Positions 39,558-47,502 of a stretch of DNA of 64,000 bases are shown here, in pieces. Where the stretch lies: the NCBI RefSeq assembly GCF_900115825.1, contig NZ_FOXW01000001.1:372001-436000 (forward strand), written 5' to 3'. Under the pieces are notes generated by a model. That model saw only the letters and a program-made list of their open reading frames with translations, had not been told where the DNA came from and made no database searches. The stretch is from Desemzia incerta. Lineage in GTDB: Bacteria; Bacillota; Bacilli; Lactobacillales; Carnobacteriaceae. Each line of letters starts with the position of its first letter. Position 1 is the stretch's first letter. A program made the position numbers and the translations under genes.

Positions 39558-40625
39558 ATGCGTGCGAGAATTATTTATAATCCAACATCTGGGCGCGAAT
39601 TGCTGAAGAAAAATTTAGTAGACATCTTGAGTGTGTATGAAAGTGCTGGTTATGAGACCAGTGCTTTTGCTACAACGCCTGAGCCCTTTTCAGCTCGGAA
39701 TGAAGCGGAAAGAGCTGCAAGAGCGGGTTTTGATTTGATTGTGGCTGCTGGAGGGGACGGAACGATCAATGAGGTCGTGAACGGATTAGCCGGTCTAGAA
39801 AAAAGACCTAAAATGGCGATCATCCCTGCAGGAACGACAAATGATTATGCTAGAGCATTGCATATCCCAAGAAATGATTTGATTGCTGCAGCAAAAATCA
39901 TCGAGAAAAATCAAACCATCCATATGGACATTGGACAATCAATCACACAAAAACAAATGTCTTACTTTATCAACATTGGTGCGGCAGGCTATTTGACGGA
40001 GTTAACCTATGAAGTTCCGTCTCAATTAAAATCCGTTTTTGGCTACTTAGCTTACTTTGTTAAGGGTGCGGAAATGTTGCCGCGTGTCAAAGCGGTTCCT
40101 ATGCGGATCGAATACGATGATGGAGTTTTTGAAGAAAGTGCCTCTATGTTTTTCGTCGCTTTGACGAATTCAGTCGGTGGTTTTGAGCAGCTGGCTCCAG
40201 ACGCAAGGTTAGATGATGGAAAGTTCACATTGATCATTGTCAAAACGGCTAACTTGTTGGAGATCTTCCGATTGATCGCTAAGCTTTTAAACGGGGCTAA
40301 ACACATTTCGAGTCCAAATGTCGTCTATGTGAAAACCAATAAAATCAAAGCACAAACAACGGATTTAACTCCATTGATGATCAATTTAGATGGAGAGTAC
40401 GGAGGAGATTCACCTGTTGAATTCATCAACTTGAAACAACACATTGAAATGTATGCAGACGTTGATTTGATCCCTTATGACGTAGAGGAAAAAGATGAGT
40501 TTGCAGATGATGTGGAAGAAGCCTTCTTGAGACAAGTAGAAGAATTAACAGGAGAATTACCAGAAAACGAGCAAGAAAACAACGAATTGAAGAATTCTTA
40601 TACAAATGATTCAAACGAATTGTAG
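39558..40625 (+). CDS. dagK: Diacylglycerol kinase (DgkB/YegS family) with acidic C-terminal extension
   Basis: A 355-residue lipid kinase. The N-terminal RIIYNPTSGRE nucleotide loop and AAGGDGTINEVVNGL (about 70-85) are the family signature, with IIPAGTTNDYARAL behind them. It probably recycles diacylglycerol left by lipoteichoic acid synthesis into phosphatidic acid. The enzyme domain ends at about residue 305. A further 45-50 residues form an acidic, low-complexity tail rich in Glu, Asn and Asp, longer than the roughly 300-residue Bacillus DgkB. It is in the gatCAB unit; the linkage to gatCAB is common in lactic acid bacteria and Bacillus. Confidence 0.93.
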   Translation: MRARIIYNPTSGRELLKKNLVDILSVYESAGYETSAFATTPEPFSARNEAERAARAGFDLIVAAGGDGTINEVVNGLAGLEKRPKMAIIPAGTTNDYARALHIPRNDLIAAAKIIEKNQTIHMDIGQSITQKQMSYFINIGAAGYLTELTYEVPSQLKSVFGYLAYFVKGAEMLPRVKAVPMRIEYDDGVFEESASMFFVALTNSVGGFEQLAPDARLDDGKFTLIIVKTANLLEIFRLIAKLLNGAKHISSPNVVYVKTNKIKAQTTDLTPLMINLDGEYGGDSPVEFINLKQHIEMYADVDLIPYDVEEKDEFADDVEEAFLRQVEELTGELPENEQENNELKNSYTNDSNEL

Positions 40626-40714
40626 AAAACAGGAAATCAACCGGCCGTTGCACATAAAAGAATAATCGCCCCAAAAATGTCCAGCATGTTTTTGAGTGGA
40701 AGGAGAATAAGGAA

Positions 40715-42097
40715 TTGAAAAAAGATCAAACTATTCCAGTAAATAAAAATGAACAGCATACGGTTACTATCGAAGATTTAACATTTGAAGGTATGGGTGT
40801 TGCTAAAATAAATGGGTATCCATTATTTATAGAAGACGCTTTACCAGGTGAAAAAGCAGAGGTTAAAATCCACAAAACAGGTAAGACTTATGGTTACGCA
40901 AAAGTGATGAATCGTCTAACATCAAGTAAAGACCGGGTCCCTTTGAAAAACAGAAGCTATACACGTGCAGGTATCGCACCTTTGCAACATATGTCTTATG
41001 CTGCTCAGTTAGCTTTTAAAAAGAAACAAGTGGCGAATGTTATGCAACGTATTGCAAGAATGCCTGAAGTTCCAGTACTAGATACGATGGGAATGGAAGA
41101 GCCATGGGGATACCGCAATAAAGCACAGGTTCCAGTGCGTAAAGTTGAAGGATTGTTGACAACCGGATTTTTCCGTAAAAACAGCCATGATTTGATTCCT
41201 ATGGAAGATTTTTATATTCAAGATCCAAAAATCGACGAAGCGATTATCGCTGTTCGAGATATTATGCGTGAATACGGAGTAAAACCATATAACGAGAAAG
41301 ACAATACTGGTAACTTGCGTCATATCGTTGTGCGCAGAGGATATCATACTGGGGAAATGATGATTGTATTGGTTACACGTACAGCTAAATTGTTCCCAAC
41401 AAGTAAAATCATCCCTGCTATCCAAGAAGCTTTACCAGAAGTTGTCAGCATTGTTCAAAATGTCAATCCAAGAGGAACTAACGTTATCTTAGGAGAAGAA
41501 GCAATCGTATTGTATGGTGAAGACAAATATAGAGATGAATTAATGGGAAATACATTTGAAATTTCACATCGTTCATTCTATCAAGTCAACCCATTACAAA
41601 CGGAAAAACTGTATCAAACAGTTTTAGATTTTGCTGCAATGACAGGCGAAGAAACAGTTATCGATGCTTACTGTGGTATCGGAACGATTACTCTTGCTTT
41701 GGCGAAAAAAGCGAAAGAAGTTTACGGAATCGAGATCGTTGAAATGGCAGTTGAAGATGCTAAAAGAAATGCTGCATTAAACGGTGTTGAAAACGTCACT
41801 TACCAACTTGGAGCTGCTGAAGAAGTCATGCTTAAGTGGGCTGAGGAAGAACGTACAGCAGATCTATTAGTCGTTGATCCGCCTCGTAAAGGACTGGAAG
41901 GACAATTTATCGATGCTGTATTAGAAATGAAACCATCAAAAATGGTTTATGTCAGCTGCAACCCGGCTACATTAGCTCGTGACTTAGCCTTATTGGCAGA
42001 GGGCGGCTACAATGTGGAGAAAATCCAACCAGTAGATTTGTTCCCGCAAACAAACCATGTTGAGTCAGTAACATTGCTGACAAGAAACGAAGCCTAA
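40715..42097 (+). CDS. rlmD: RlmD/RlmCD-type 23S rRNA (uracil-C5)-methyltransferase without Fe-S cysteines
   Basis: A 460-residue SAM-dependent methyltransferase starting at TTG 40715 with AAGGAG 9 bp upstream. The TRAM domain is at about 10-70 (IEDLTFEGMGVAKINGYPLF). The catalytic domain has QVNPLQTEKLY, the SAM loop DAYCGIGTITLALA, VVDPPRKGLEG and catalytic Cys415 in VSCNPATLARDL. The cluster-binding C-x-C-C-C motif of E. coli RumA is absent: the equivalent region reads YTRAGIAPLQHMSY. In Bacillus and streptococci one enzyme of this family can modify two uracils. It ends the gatCAB-dagK unit, 89 bp after dagK. Confidence 0.92.
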   Translation: MKKDQTIPVNKNEQHTVTIEDLTFEGMGVAKINGYPLFIEDALPGEKAEVKIHKTGKTYGYAKVMNRLTSSKDRVPLKNRSYTRAGIAPLQHMSYAAQLAFKKKQVANVMQRIARMPEVPVLDTMGMEEPWGYRNKAQVPVRKVEGLLTTGFFRKNSHDLIPMEDFYIQDPKIDEAIIAVRDIMREYGVKPYNEKDNTGNLRHIVVRRGYHTGEMMIVLVTRTAKLFPTSKIIPAIQEALPEVVSIVQNVNPRGTNVILGEEAIVLYGEDKYRDELMGNTFEISHRSFYQVNPLQTEKLYQTVLDFAAMTGEETVIDAYCGIGTITLALAKKAKEVYGIEIVEMAVEDAKRNAALNGVENVTYQLGAAEEVMLKWAEEERTADLLVVDPPRKGLEGQFIDAVLEMKPSKMVYVSCNPATLARDLALLAEGGYNVEKIQPVDLFPQTNHVESVTLLTRNEA

Positions 42098-42104
42098 TAA
42101 GAAG

Positions 42105-42152
42105 TAAAAAAATGATTAAGGTCGCGAATTTCGTGGTCTTAATCATTTTCTA
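42105..42152 (+). terminator. Rho-independent terminator after rlmD
   Basis: A 12-bp A/T-rich outer stem (42108-42119 with 42137-42148) with an inner CGCGA/TCGTG stem and a T-run. Confidence 0.85.
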
Positions 42153-42208
42153 TTGTAAAGAACAGTTGTCAGTTGTAATCTTCAAGAATGAACAGATGGA
42201 TATCGGAT

Positions 42209-42237
42209 TTGCTAAAAGATAAAAAATCCGCTATAAT
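42209..42237 (+). promoter_or_regulatory. Sigma-A promoter of the dus gene
   Basis: TTGCTA at 42209-42214 and a perfect TATAAT at 42232-42237 have a 17-bp spacer. The start codon is about 120 nt beyond the expected +1. The leader contains small hairpins AGGTAT/ATACCT (42263-42283) and GAGG/CCTC (42321-42338), otherwise nothing clear. Confidence 0.7.
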
Positions 42238-42362
42238 TTTTAAGGTTAACAAGAATTCTAACAGGTATAGAAGAAAAATACCTATAATGAAATAGTTGCA
42301 AGGAAAGACAATTTAATTTGAGGTAAATGATTGCCTCTCTATGAAAGGAATACGTATAAAAA

Positions 42363-43343
42363 ATGAAAGAAAATTTTTGGCAAGAATTACCGCGACCGTT
42401 TTTTGTGTTGGCCCCAATGGAAGATGTGACAGATGTTGTTTTTCGTCATGTAGTCAGTGAAGCAGGCAGACCAGATGTGTTTTTTACAGAGTTTACGAAT
42501 TCTGTCAGCTACTGCCATCCAGAAGGACGCAACAGTGTTCGTGGACGGTTGACCTTTACAGAAGATGAACAACCTATGGTAGCCCATATATGGGGAGATG
42601 AGCCAAAATACTTCAGAGAAATGAGTATTGGTATGGCAAAAGAAGGATTCAGCGGAATCGATATCAACATGGGTTGTCCAGTTCCTAATGTAGCCGGTAA
42701 CGGAAGAGGAAGCGGACTGATCAAACGTCCAGAAGTGGCTGCTGAACTGATTGAAGCTGCAAAAGCAGGCGGACTGCCTGTAAGTGTCAAAACGCGATTG
42801 GGTTATTTGAAGGTCGATGAATGGAAAGAATGGTTGACTCATTTATTGAAGCAAGATATCGCTAATCTATCGATTCATTTGCGCACTAAAAAAGAAATGA
42901 GTAAAGTAGACGCTCACTGGGAATTGATACCAGAAATCGTAGAATTGCGTAACGAGATAGCGCCTCACACATTGATTACGATCAATGGAGACATCCCAGA
43001 TCGTAAAACAGGTCTAGAATTGGCTGAAAAATACGGTGTAGACGGAGTAATGATCGGACGCGGTATTTTCCACAATCCTTACGCATTTGAAAAAGAACCG
43101 AGAGAACATTCTAGCAAAGAATTGTTGGAACTTTTTAGAATCCATTTGGATTTGTTTGATAAGTATACTGTTGATGAGCCTCGTGCTTTTAAACCGCTTC
43201 GTCGTTTCTTCAAGATATACGTCAAAGGAATCCGTGGAGCGAGTGATTTAAGAGCTCAATTGATGGAAACTGAAACAACCAATGATGTACGAGCTTTATT
43301 GGATGAATTTGAAGAAAAGAATAAAGATATTTTAGGTGAATAA
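42363..43343 (+). CDS. dus: tRNA dihydrouridine synthase
   Basis: A 326-residue FMN enzyme reducing uridine in tRNA D-loops. The TIM-barrel start [15 protein letters not shown], the active-site DINMGCPVP with Cys105 as general acid, VKTRLGY for FMN/tRNA contact, NGDIPD and VDGVMIGRG are all present. A helical tRNA-binding domain follows from about residue 245. GAAAGGAAT lies upstream of the ATG. This is a second-type Dus with an acidic APMEDVTD opening often annotated as DusB/DusC-like; which uridine it modifies cannot be told. It is monocistronic. Confidence 0.93.
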   Translation: MKENFWQELPRPFFVLAPMEDVTDVVFRHVVSEAGRPDVFFTEFTNSVSYCHPEGRNSVRGRLTFTEDEQPMVAHIWGDEPKYFREMSIGMAKEGFSGIDINMGCPVPNVAGNGRGSGLIKRPEVAAELIEAAKAGGLPVSVKTRLGYLKVDEWKEWLTHLLKQDIANLSIHLRTKKEMSKVDAHWELIPEIVELRNEIAPHTLITINGDIPDRKTGLELAEKYGVDGVMIGRGIFHNPYAFEKEPREHSSKELLELFRIHLDLFDKYTVDEPRAFKPLRRFFKIYVKGIRGASDLRAQLMETETTNDVRALLDEFEEKNKDILGE

Positions 43344-43353
43344 ACATTAATTT

Positions 43354-43397
43354 AAAAAAGCTGTTTTCCTGATTGATTGAGGAAAACAGTTTTTTCT
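43354..43397. terminator. Bidirectional terminator between dus and the esterase gene
   Basis: An AAAAA...CTGTTTTCCT arm (43354-43370) pairs with AGGAAAACAGTTTTTT (43380-43395) around a 9-nt loop. T-runs exist on both strands and the right edge overlaps the stop of the convergent gene. Confidence 0.92.
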
Positions 43398-44151
43398 ATT
43401 TTTCCAATAATTCTTTTACAAAAAAATCCGTAACCTCCCGCATAGTACTCGTTTTGACTAGATGCTCTTCGTCTTCATCAGTAAAATAAATATTTGGGAG
43501 TTCTTTTTGTTCATCAGCAAAATCAGCCACATCTTCATAAGGAACAATCAGGTCTTGTTTTCCATGCCAGATAAATAAGGGACGCCCGTCTAAAGTCTCA
43601 GGACGAAGAGACAAATCATACTGTGGAATCCAGCTCAGCAGTTCCTTGTAGTCTTGAGGCAAGTAACGGTTGGACCTCTTAGCGTGTTCGACTATTCTTT
43701 CGCGGTAGGCGGACAACTTGGGCGACCCCATTAAACAAGCAGCGGCTTTGATCTCAGGATGATGTGTCAATAATGCACAAGTGGTTATTCCACCCATTGA
43801 AGTACCGCCTACTCCAATAACATCATCTACGAAACCGATAGTGCGAAAATGATGTACAATAAAACCAAATTCAACTAAATTGGTATGGATACTTTGCCAA
43901 AACGTCAAAGAAGGAATTTTAGAAACAGGTTGCTTTCTTTCCCCATGATTCATAGCATCCGGTAAAATGACTCTAAAACCTTGACGCGCTAAGTAACGAG
44001 CTTGAGTTAAATTCAATTCTTTTACGGACTGCCAACCATGGTAATAAATGATTAGCGGCAGCAAATCATTGCGTTTTTTTGTTGGAACAACTTCCAGCAT
44101 TGGGATAGTTCCTAAAGTTCTTTTTCGAATCGTTAATTTCAATTCATCCAC
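43396..44151 (-). CDS. Alpha/beta hydrolase (YitV/dienelactone hydrolase-like esterase)
   Basis: A 251-residue serine hydrolase. The oxyanion region is IIYYHGW (about 34-40), the nucleophile Ser118 lies in GVGGTSMGG, Asp200 in WHGKQDLIVP and His230 in DEEHLVK. It has no signal peptide, so it should act in the cytoplasm. The layout resembles the prolyl-oligopeptidase/dienelactone hydrolase group, including Bacillus YitV. The substrate is unknown. A full AGGAGGTGG lies before the ATG. Confidence 0.88.
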   Translation of the reverse strand: MDELKLTIRKRTLGTIPMLEVVPTKKRNDLLPLIIYYHGWQSVKELNLTQARYLARQGFRVILPDAMNHGERKQPVSKIPSLTFWQSIHTNLVEFGFIVHHFRTIGFVDDVIGVGGTSMGGITTCALLTHHPEIKAAACLMGSPKLSAYRERIVEHAKRSNRYLPQDYKELLSWIPQYDLSLRPETLDGRPLFIWHGKQDLIVPYEDVADFADEQKELPNIYFTDEDEEHLVKTSTMREVTDFFVKELLEK

Positions 44152-44259
44152 CTCCTGAGTATCATATCAAATGAATATAGATAAGGAAATGAATACAGTT
44201 AGAAGTTTTCGGAAAACAGGTGAAAAGGTTGTTAAAATGGACAAAAAACTATATTTACT

Positions 44260-44288
44260 TTGCATTAATATAAACAGTGATGTATAGT
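44260..44288 (+). promoter_or_regulatory. Sigma-A promoter of the acetate-type transporter gene
   Basis: TTGCAT at 44260-44265 and TATAGT at 44283-44288, spacer 17 bp, lie 41 bp before the TTG start. Confidence 0.65.
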
Positions 44289-44329
44289 TATAAATTGTGT
44301 GTTCATTATATAAGTAGGAGTGTTTTAAG

Positions 44330-44917
44330 TTGGAGAAAGAAAAAATTGTTTCAGTAAAAGAAGTAACAGCAAATCCGGCACCACTAGGATTGATGGGATT
44401 TGGTATGACAACTATTTTGTTAAATATACATAATGCAGGATTTTTTGAATTAGACGCAATGATTTTAGCAATGGGTATTTTTTATGGAGGTATTGCACAA
44501 GTCATCGCAGGTATCATGGAATTTAAGAAAAATAATACATTTGGAACAACTGCTTTTACGTCGTATGGTTTCTTTTGGCTATCATTAGTGGCATTGAATA
44601 TTTTACCATTGATGGGATATGGAGAAGCAGCTGGATCTTTATCTATGGCAGCGTACTTATTTATGTGGGGAGTATTTACATTATTTATGTTCATCGGAAC
44701 ATTACGGATCAATCGCGCATTACAAGTAGTATTTGGTTCACTGACGATTTTATTCTTCTTACTAGCTATCGGAAACTTTACTGGTTTTAGTTTGATTTTA
44801 ACGATTGCCGGCTATGAAGGAATCTTATGTGGTTTTTCAGCTATTTATGCAGCTATGGCACAAGTATTGAATGAATTGTACGGCAAGGACATTATGCCTA
44901 TTGGAGAAGTAAAATAA
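44330..44917 (+). CDS. GPR1/FUN34/YaaH (SatP) family acetate transporter
   Basis: A 195-residue protein with six hydrophobic helices. The family signature [11 protein letters not shown] is at about residues 15-25, ahead of TM1, and [14 protein letters not shown] follows TM2. Known SatP/YaaH members move acetate or succinate with protons across the cytoplasmic membrane. It starts at TTG 44330 with TAGGAG 9 bp upstream. It is monocistronic, with its own promoter and terminator. An acetate role fits a fermentative bacterium but is inferred from family. Confidence 0.92.
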   Translation: MEKEKIVSVKEVTANPAPLGLMGFGMTTILLNIHNAGFFELDAMILAMGIFYGGIAQVIAGIMEFKKNNTFGTTAFTSYGFFWLSLVALNILPLMGYGEAAGSLSMAAYLFMWGVFTLFMFIGTLRINRALQVVFGSLTILFFLLAIGNFTGFSLILTIAGYEGILCGFSAIYAAMAQVLNELYGKDIMPIGEVK

Positions 44918-44930
44918 AATTGATTTGAGG

Positions 44931-44963
44931 GACTTCGTTGATCATCAGCGAAGTCTTTTATTC
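44931..44963 (+). terminator. Rho-independent terminator
   Basis: An 11-bp stem (44931-44941 with 44945-44955, one G-U pair) with a TCA loop and a T-rich tail ends the transporter gene. Confidence 0.85.
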
Positions 44964-45045
44964 TGTATATCGGTTCAAATTTTTAATTGCGATTACACAG
45001 TTTTGAAATTTAAATTTATTTTAAAACAAAATGTGTATGAATTCT

Positions 45046-45107
45046 ATCTGATAAGTGATATAAGTAAGATAGTACAAAAAGTTAGTAAAACTGGAGGCTT
45101 ATCAGAT
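45046..45107 (+). promoter_or_regulatory. Inverted repeat whose right arm overlaps the gpx start codon
   Basis: ATCTGATAAG (45046-45055) and CTTATCAGAT (45098-45107) are perfect 10-bp complements. The second arm starts right after the TGGAGG ribosome site and ends in the AT of the ATG at 45106. If transcription starts upstream (weak TTGCGA at 44987 with TTAAAT at 45010), the RNA could hide the start codon. An extended -10, TGATATAAG at 45056-45064, could instead put +1 inside the loop and leave arm 1 untranscribed. Confidence 0.4.
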
Positions 45108-45576
45108 GACTATTTACGATATCGAAGTGACGCTTGAAAGCGGAGAAACGTATAAAATGGATAAATACAAAGGCAAAACATTGCTGATCGTCAATACAGC
45201 TACCAAATGTGGTTTAGCATCTCAATTCGATGATTTGCAAAAGTTATATGAGAAATACAAAGAAGAGGATCTTGTTGTTCTAGGATTCCCAACTAATCAA
45301 TTCAAACAAGAAATCGATTCAGCCAGCGATGCAGCCGAATCGTGCCGGATGACTTATGGGGTAACTTTTCCGATGCACGAAATGATAAAAGTGAATGGAG
45401 CAGATGCTCATCCATTGTTTAAATTGCTGACAGAAGAAACAAAAGGTCTTACAGGAAAAGCTGTAAAATGGAATTTCACTAAATTTTTAGTGGATAAAGA
45501 AGGCAATATCATCAAACGCTTTGCGCCTACAACTACACCATTGTCATTTGAAGAAGAATTAGCCCAATACAAGTAA
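45106..45576 (+). CDS. Glutathione peroxidase-family thiol peroxidase
   Basis: A 156-residue peroxidase. The peroxidatic Cys35 lies in NTATKCGLASQF; the family Gln is in FPTNQF and the Trp in VKWNFTKFLVD. Cys80 in ESCRMTYGVTFP matches the resolving cysteine of two-cysteine, thioredoxin-dependent members, so thioredoxin is a likelier electron donor than glutathione. It has no signal peptide and probably reduces hydroperoxides in the cytoplasm. The TGGAGG site is 8 bp from the ATG. The start lies in an inverted repeat. It is monocistronic. Confidence 0.94.
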   Translation: MTIYDIEVTLESGETYKMDKYKGKTLLIVNTATKCGLASQFDDLQKLYEKYKEEDLVVLGFPTNQFKQEIDSASDAAESCRMTYGVTFPMHEMIKVNGADAHPLFKLLTEETKGLTGKAVKWNFTKFLVDKEGNIIKRFAPTTTPLSFEEELAQYK

Positions 45577-45581
45577 ATTGG

Positions 45582-45635
45582 AAAACAGCGTCCAATCACA
45601 CGAGAGAACATTGTGTGGTTGGACGCTGTTTTTAA
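45582..45635. terminator. Long bidirectional terminator between gpx and the pentapeptide-repeat gene
   Basis: A 20-bp stem with one G-U pair (45582-45601 with 45613-45632) and an 11-nt loop. It overlaps the stop of the convergent gene at 45632. Confidence 0.93.
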
Positions 45636-46273
45636 CCATCTGTAATCTTCAACCCCATAAGAGTAGATAAATAAACAGCTTGTTCACGTGAAACGGTGCA
45701 TCCTTTTAATTCATTTTGAGATACTCTAAGCGAACTGAAATGAGACAAGCTTAAGTCGATGCCTTTTAAAAGAGTTTGTTCAAACGCAGCCTCGTTCAAA
45801 TTACAGTTGTCGAACACGACATTTTTTAAAGTGCAGTCATAAAAATCAGTACTTTCTAAAGAACAGTGTTGAAAAATAATTTTTTCCAGCTTAGATGAAT
45901 GGAAAGTGGCAAAATTCAGAATGGAGTTGCTGAATAAAACATTTCCTAAACTAGATTCGGGAAAACTGATGCCCAGCAGTTTGCAATTTTCAAATTCAAC
46001 TCTGTGAATAGAAGCTTTGCTCAAGTCGGCGTTTGAGAAATCGCAATTGATGAATCGGACATCGACAATATCAATACCGCTAAAATTAGTATGAGTAAAG
46101 GTGCTGTTTTTAATGACAGCGTTGTGCAAGTGAGCTCTATCTAAATTTTCATTTGAAAAATCAGATTGAGAGATTTCGCAGTTTCCCAACATGTAATCTT
46201 CATCGTCTAAAATAGCTTGAAAATCTTTTGTGGTTAGTAGCGCTTTTGAAATAGCAGGTGTTTTAAGTTTCAT
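45632..46273 (-). CDS. Pentapeptide-repeat protein
   Basis: A 213-residue protein. From about residue 35 to 180 the sequence follows the A(D/N)Lxx-type five-residue period, with Phe or Leu at the centre (FSNEN LDRAH LHNAV, FINCDFSNADLSKAS, FYDCTLKNV). This predicts a right-handed quadrilateral beta-helix of about 28 turns. A C-terminal KGCTVSREQAVYLSTLMGL segment is common to Firmicutes members. Its size is like Qnr proteins that protect DNA gyrase, but resemblance at this level does not show quinolone protection. The role is unknown. GAAAGAAGG precedes the ATG. Confidence 0.9.
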   Translation of the reverse strand: MKLKTPAISKALLTTKDFQAILDDEDYMLGNCEISQSDFSNENLDRAHLHNAVIKNSTFTHTNFSGIDIVDVRFINCDFSNADLSKASIHRVEFENCKLLGISFPESSLGNVLFSNSILNFATFHSSKLEKIIFQHCSLESTDFYDCTLKNVVFDNCNLNEAAFEQTLLKGIDLSLSHFSSLRVSQNELKGCTVSREQAVYLSTLMGLKITDG

Positions 46274-46460
46274 TGTTTTCCTTCTTTCTACTTCTTAACG
46301 TCAATGATACAGTATAGCATATAAAAAGAGTTTTTAAGAACAATTAGTCGAATGACAGCTTGTTTTAGAAGCGTGCTGTTCCATTTAAATTGAACTTCAA
46401 GTAAAATTGTGAGCAAAAAGAAAATAGAACTTAAACTTACAAGATTGAAGTAGAAAAAGC

Positions 46461-46488
46461 TTAACATTTTGAAATGATCGAGTATAAT
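46461..46488 (+). promoter_or_regulatory. Sigma-A promoter of the siderophore transport operon
   Basis: TTAACA (46461-46466) and a perfect TATAAT (46483-46488) with a 16-bp spacer predict +1 near 46495. No convincing Fur box is seen over these elements. Confidence 0.65.
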
Positions 46489-46494
46489 ATAAGT

Positions 46495-46527
46495 AAAGCT
46501 CAACAATTGTGAATTGTTGAGCTTTTT
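46495..46527 (+). promoter_or_regulatory. Perfect hairpin at the predicted transcript 5' end
   Basis: A perfect 14-bp inverted repeat (46495-46508 with 46512-46525) with a GTG apex and a T-run of five begins at the expected +1 and ends 13 bp before the ribosome site at 46540. It could be an operator, a 5' stabilising hairpin, or an attenuator-type terminator. Confidence 0.6.
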
Positions 46528-46554
46528 AAAATGGAAGTTAAAGGAGCACAAAAG

Positions 46555-47502
46555 ATGAAGGTGAAAAAGAAGAGCAGGATCATTCTAGTGATGTTGATAG
46601 CGATGGTATTTTTTATGGGCTGTGCCGCTCAGGCAAAGGATTCGCAAAGAACCGAAGCAACAACGATTGTTACGGATGCTAAAGGAAAGGTAGAAATTCC
46701 TAAAGCCCCGAAAAGAATTGTGGACTTAAGCGGGAATAGCGACAGTTTATCGATTTTAGGATACAAAGTAACTGGAACAGCCAATAGTGATGCTTACGAT
46801 TACACTAAGTTTCCCTCTTATTTAGAAGATGTTTTAGAGGGGGCTGAGATTTTGGGGTACAGTATGCAAGATACTGTGGATGTAGAAGCAGTCATGAATT
46901 TGGAACCTGATTTGATCATACTGTCAACAGTGCAGGAAAAAGTGTATGAGCAATTGAAAACCATTGCTCCGACGGTCATGATCCAATTAGAGGCTTTGGA
47001 CTGGAAAGAAGACGTAAAAACACTTGGAACAGTATTCCATCAAAAAGATAAGGCAGAAGACTGGTTGAAAAACTATGAAACAAAAGCTGCTTCAATCGGA
47101 AATACGATTAAAAAGAAACAAGGTGAAGACACAACCTATTTGTCTTTCTTAGCTAGTGGAGGTCAATTTTTCGTTTTTGACGGAGCAGGTTTTGGCGAAG
47201 TACTTTACGAAGATATGGGATTAAAGAAACCAACAGGTATGCCGGAACAGACAGATATCAGTTTGCCGGTAGTGACTTATGAAGGATTAGCTGCCATCGA
47301 GGCAGATCATATTTTTGTGATCGCTACTGATGAAGACCTAGAAGTATTACAAGCCAATGAAATCTGGAATAATCTTCCTGCAGTAAAAGCAGGGAAGGTG
47401 ACGACTCTGGATGCTTCTCCGTATTTCAATCAAGGCTACAGCCCGATAGGCAGAGAACTGCTGCTAGATGAAATAGCGGTGATGTTAGATGAACCAGATT
47501 AA
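46555..47502 (+). CDS. Iron-siderophore ABC transporter substrate-binding lipoprotein
   Basis: A 315-residue lipoprotein of the FhuD/FecB/FepB-type class III binding fold. Signal peptide ends in FFMGC with lipid Cys23. The mature protein has the two-lobe pattern: PKRIVDLSGNSDSLSILG near residue 60, VMNLEPDLIILS, and WNNLPAVKAGKV close to the end. It captures a ferric siderophore, possibly xenosiderophore, at the cell surface; no siderophore synthesis genes are present here. The ATG at 46555 has AAAGGAG 8 bp upstream; the in-frame ATG at 46531 lacks a site. It overlaps the first permease gene by 14 bp. Confidence 0.92.
   Translation: MKVKKKSRIILVMLIAMVFFMGCAAQAKDSQRTEATTIVTDAKGKVEIPKAPKRIVDLSGNSDSLSILGYKVTGTANSDAYDYTKFPSYLEDVLEGAEILGYSMQDTVDVEAVMNLEPDLIILSTVQEKVYEQLKTIAPTVMIQLEALDWKEDVKTLGTVFHQKDKAEDWLKNYETKAASIGNTIKKKQGEDTTYLSFLASGGQFFVFDGAGFGEVLYEDMGLKKPTGMPEQTDISLPVVTYEGLAAIEADHIFVIATDEDLEVLQANEIWNNLPAVKAGKVTTLDASPYFNQGYSPIGRELLLDEIAVMLDEPD

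Noticed and set aside
40625-40714. Terminator or promoter splitting dagK from rlmD
   Set aside because: I found neither a stem with T-run nor paired -35/-10 boxes in this gap, so they are left in one unit.
42387-42842. Minus-strand open frame of 151 codons opposite the dus gene
   Set aside because: Lies inside a complete dihydrouridine synthase gene; no independent support.
44925-45137. Open frame of 70 codons between the acetate-type transporter and gpx genes
   Set aside because: It spans a terminator, the gpx promoter region and the gpx ribosome site, and has no family-like pattern.
45632-46273. Pentapeptide-repeat protein as a Qnr quinolone-resistance determinant
   Set aside because: Size and repeat fit, but the family is broad and the loops that define Qnr cannot be assigned from reading alone.
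46440-46500. Fur box at the siderophore promoter
   Set aside because: No stretch close to the GATAATGATWATCATTATC pattern is present around the -35 and -10.
46288-46551. Open frame of 87 codons on the minus strand upstream of the siderophore operon
   Set aside because: It runs through the operon's promoter and hairpin, has no ribosome site, and its translation is an irregular hydrophobic string from AT-rich DNA.
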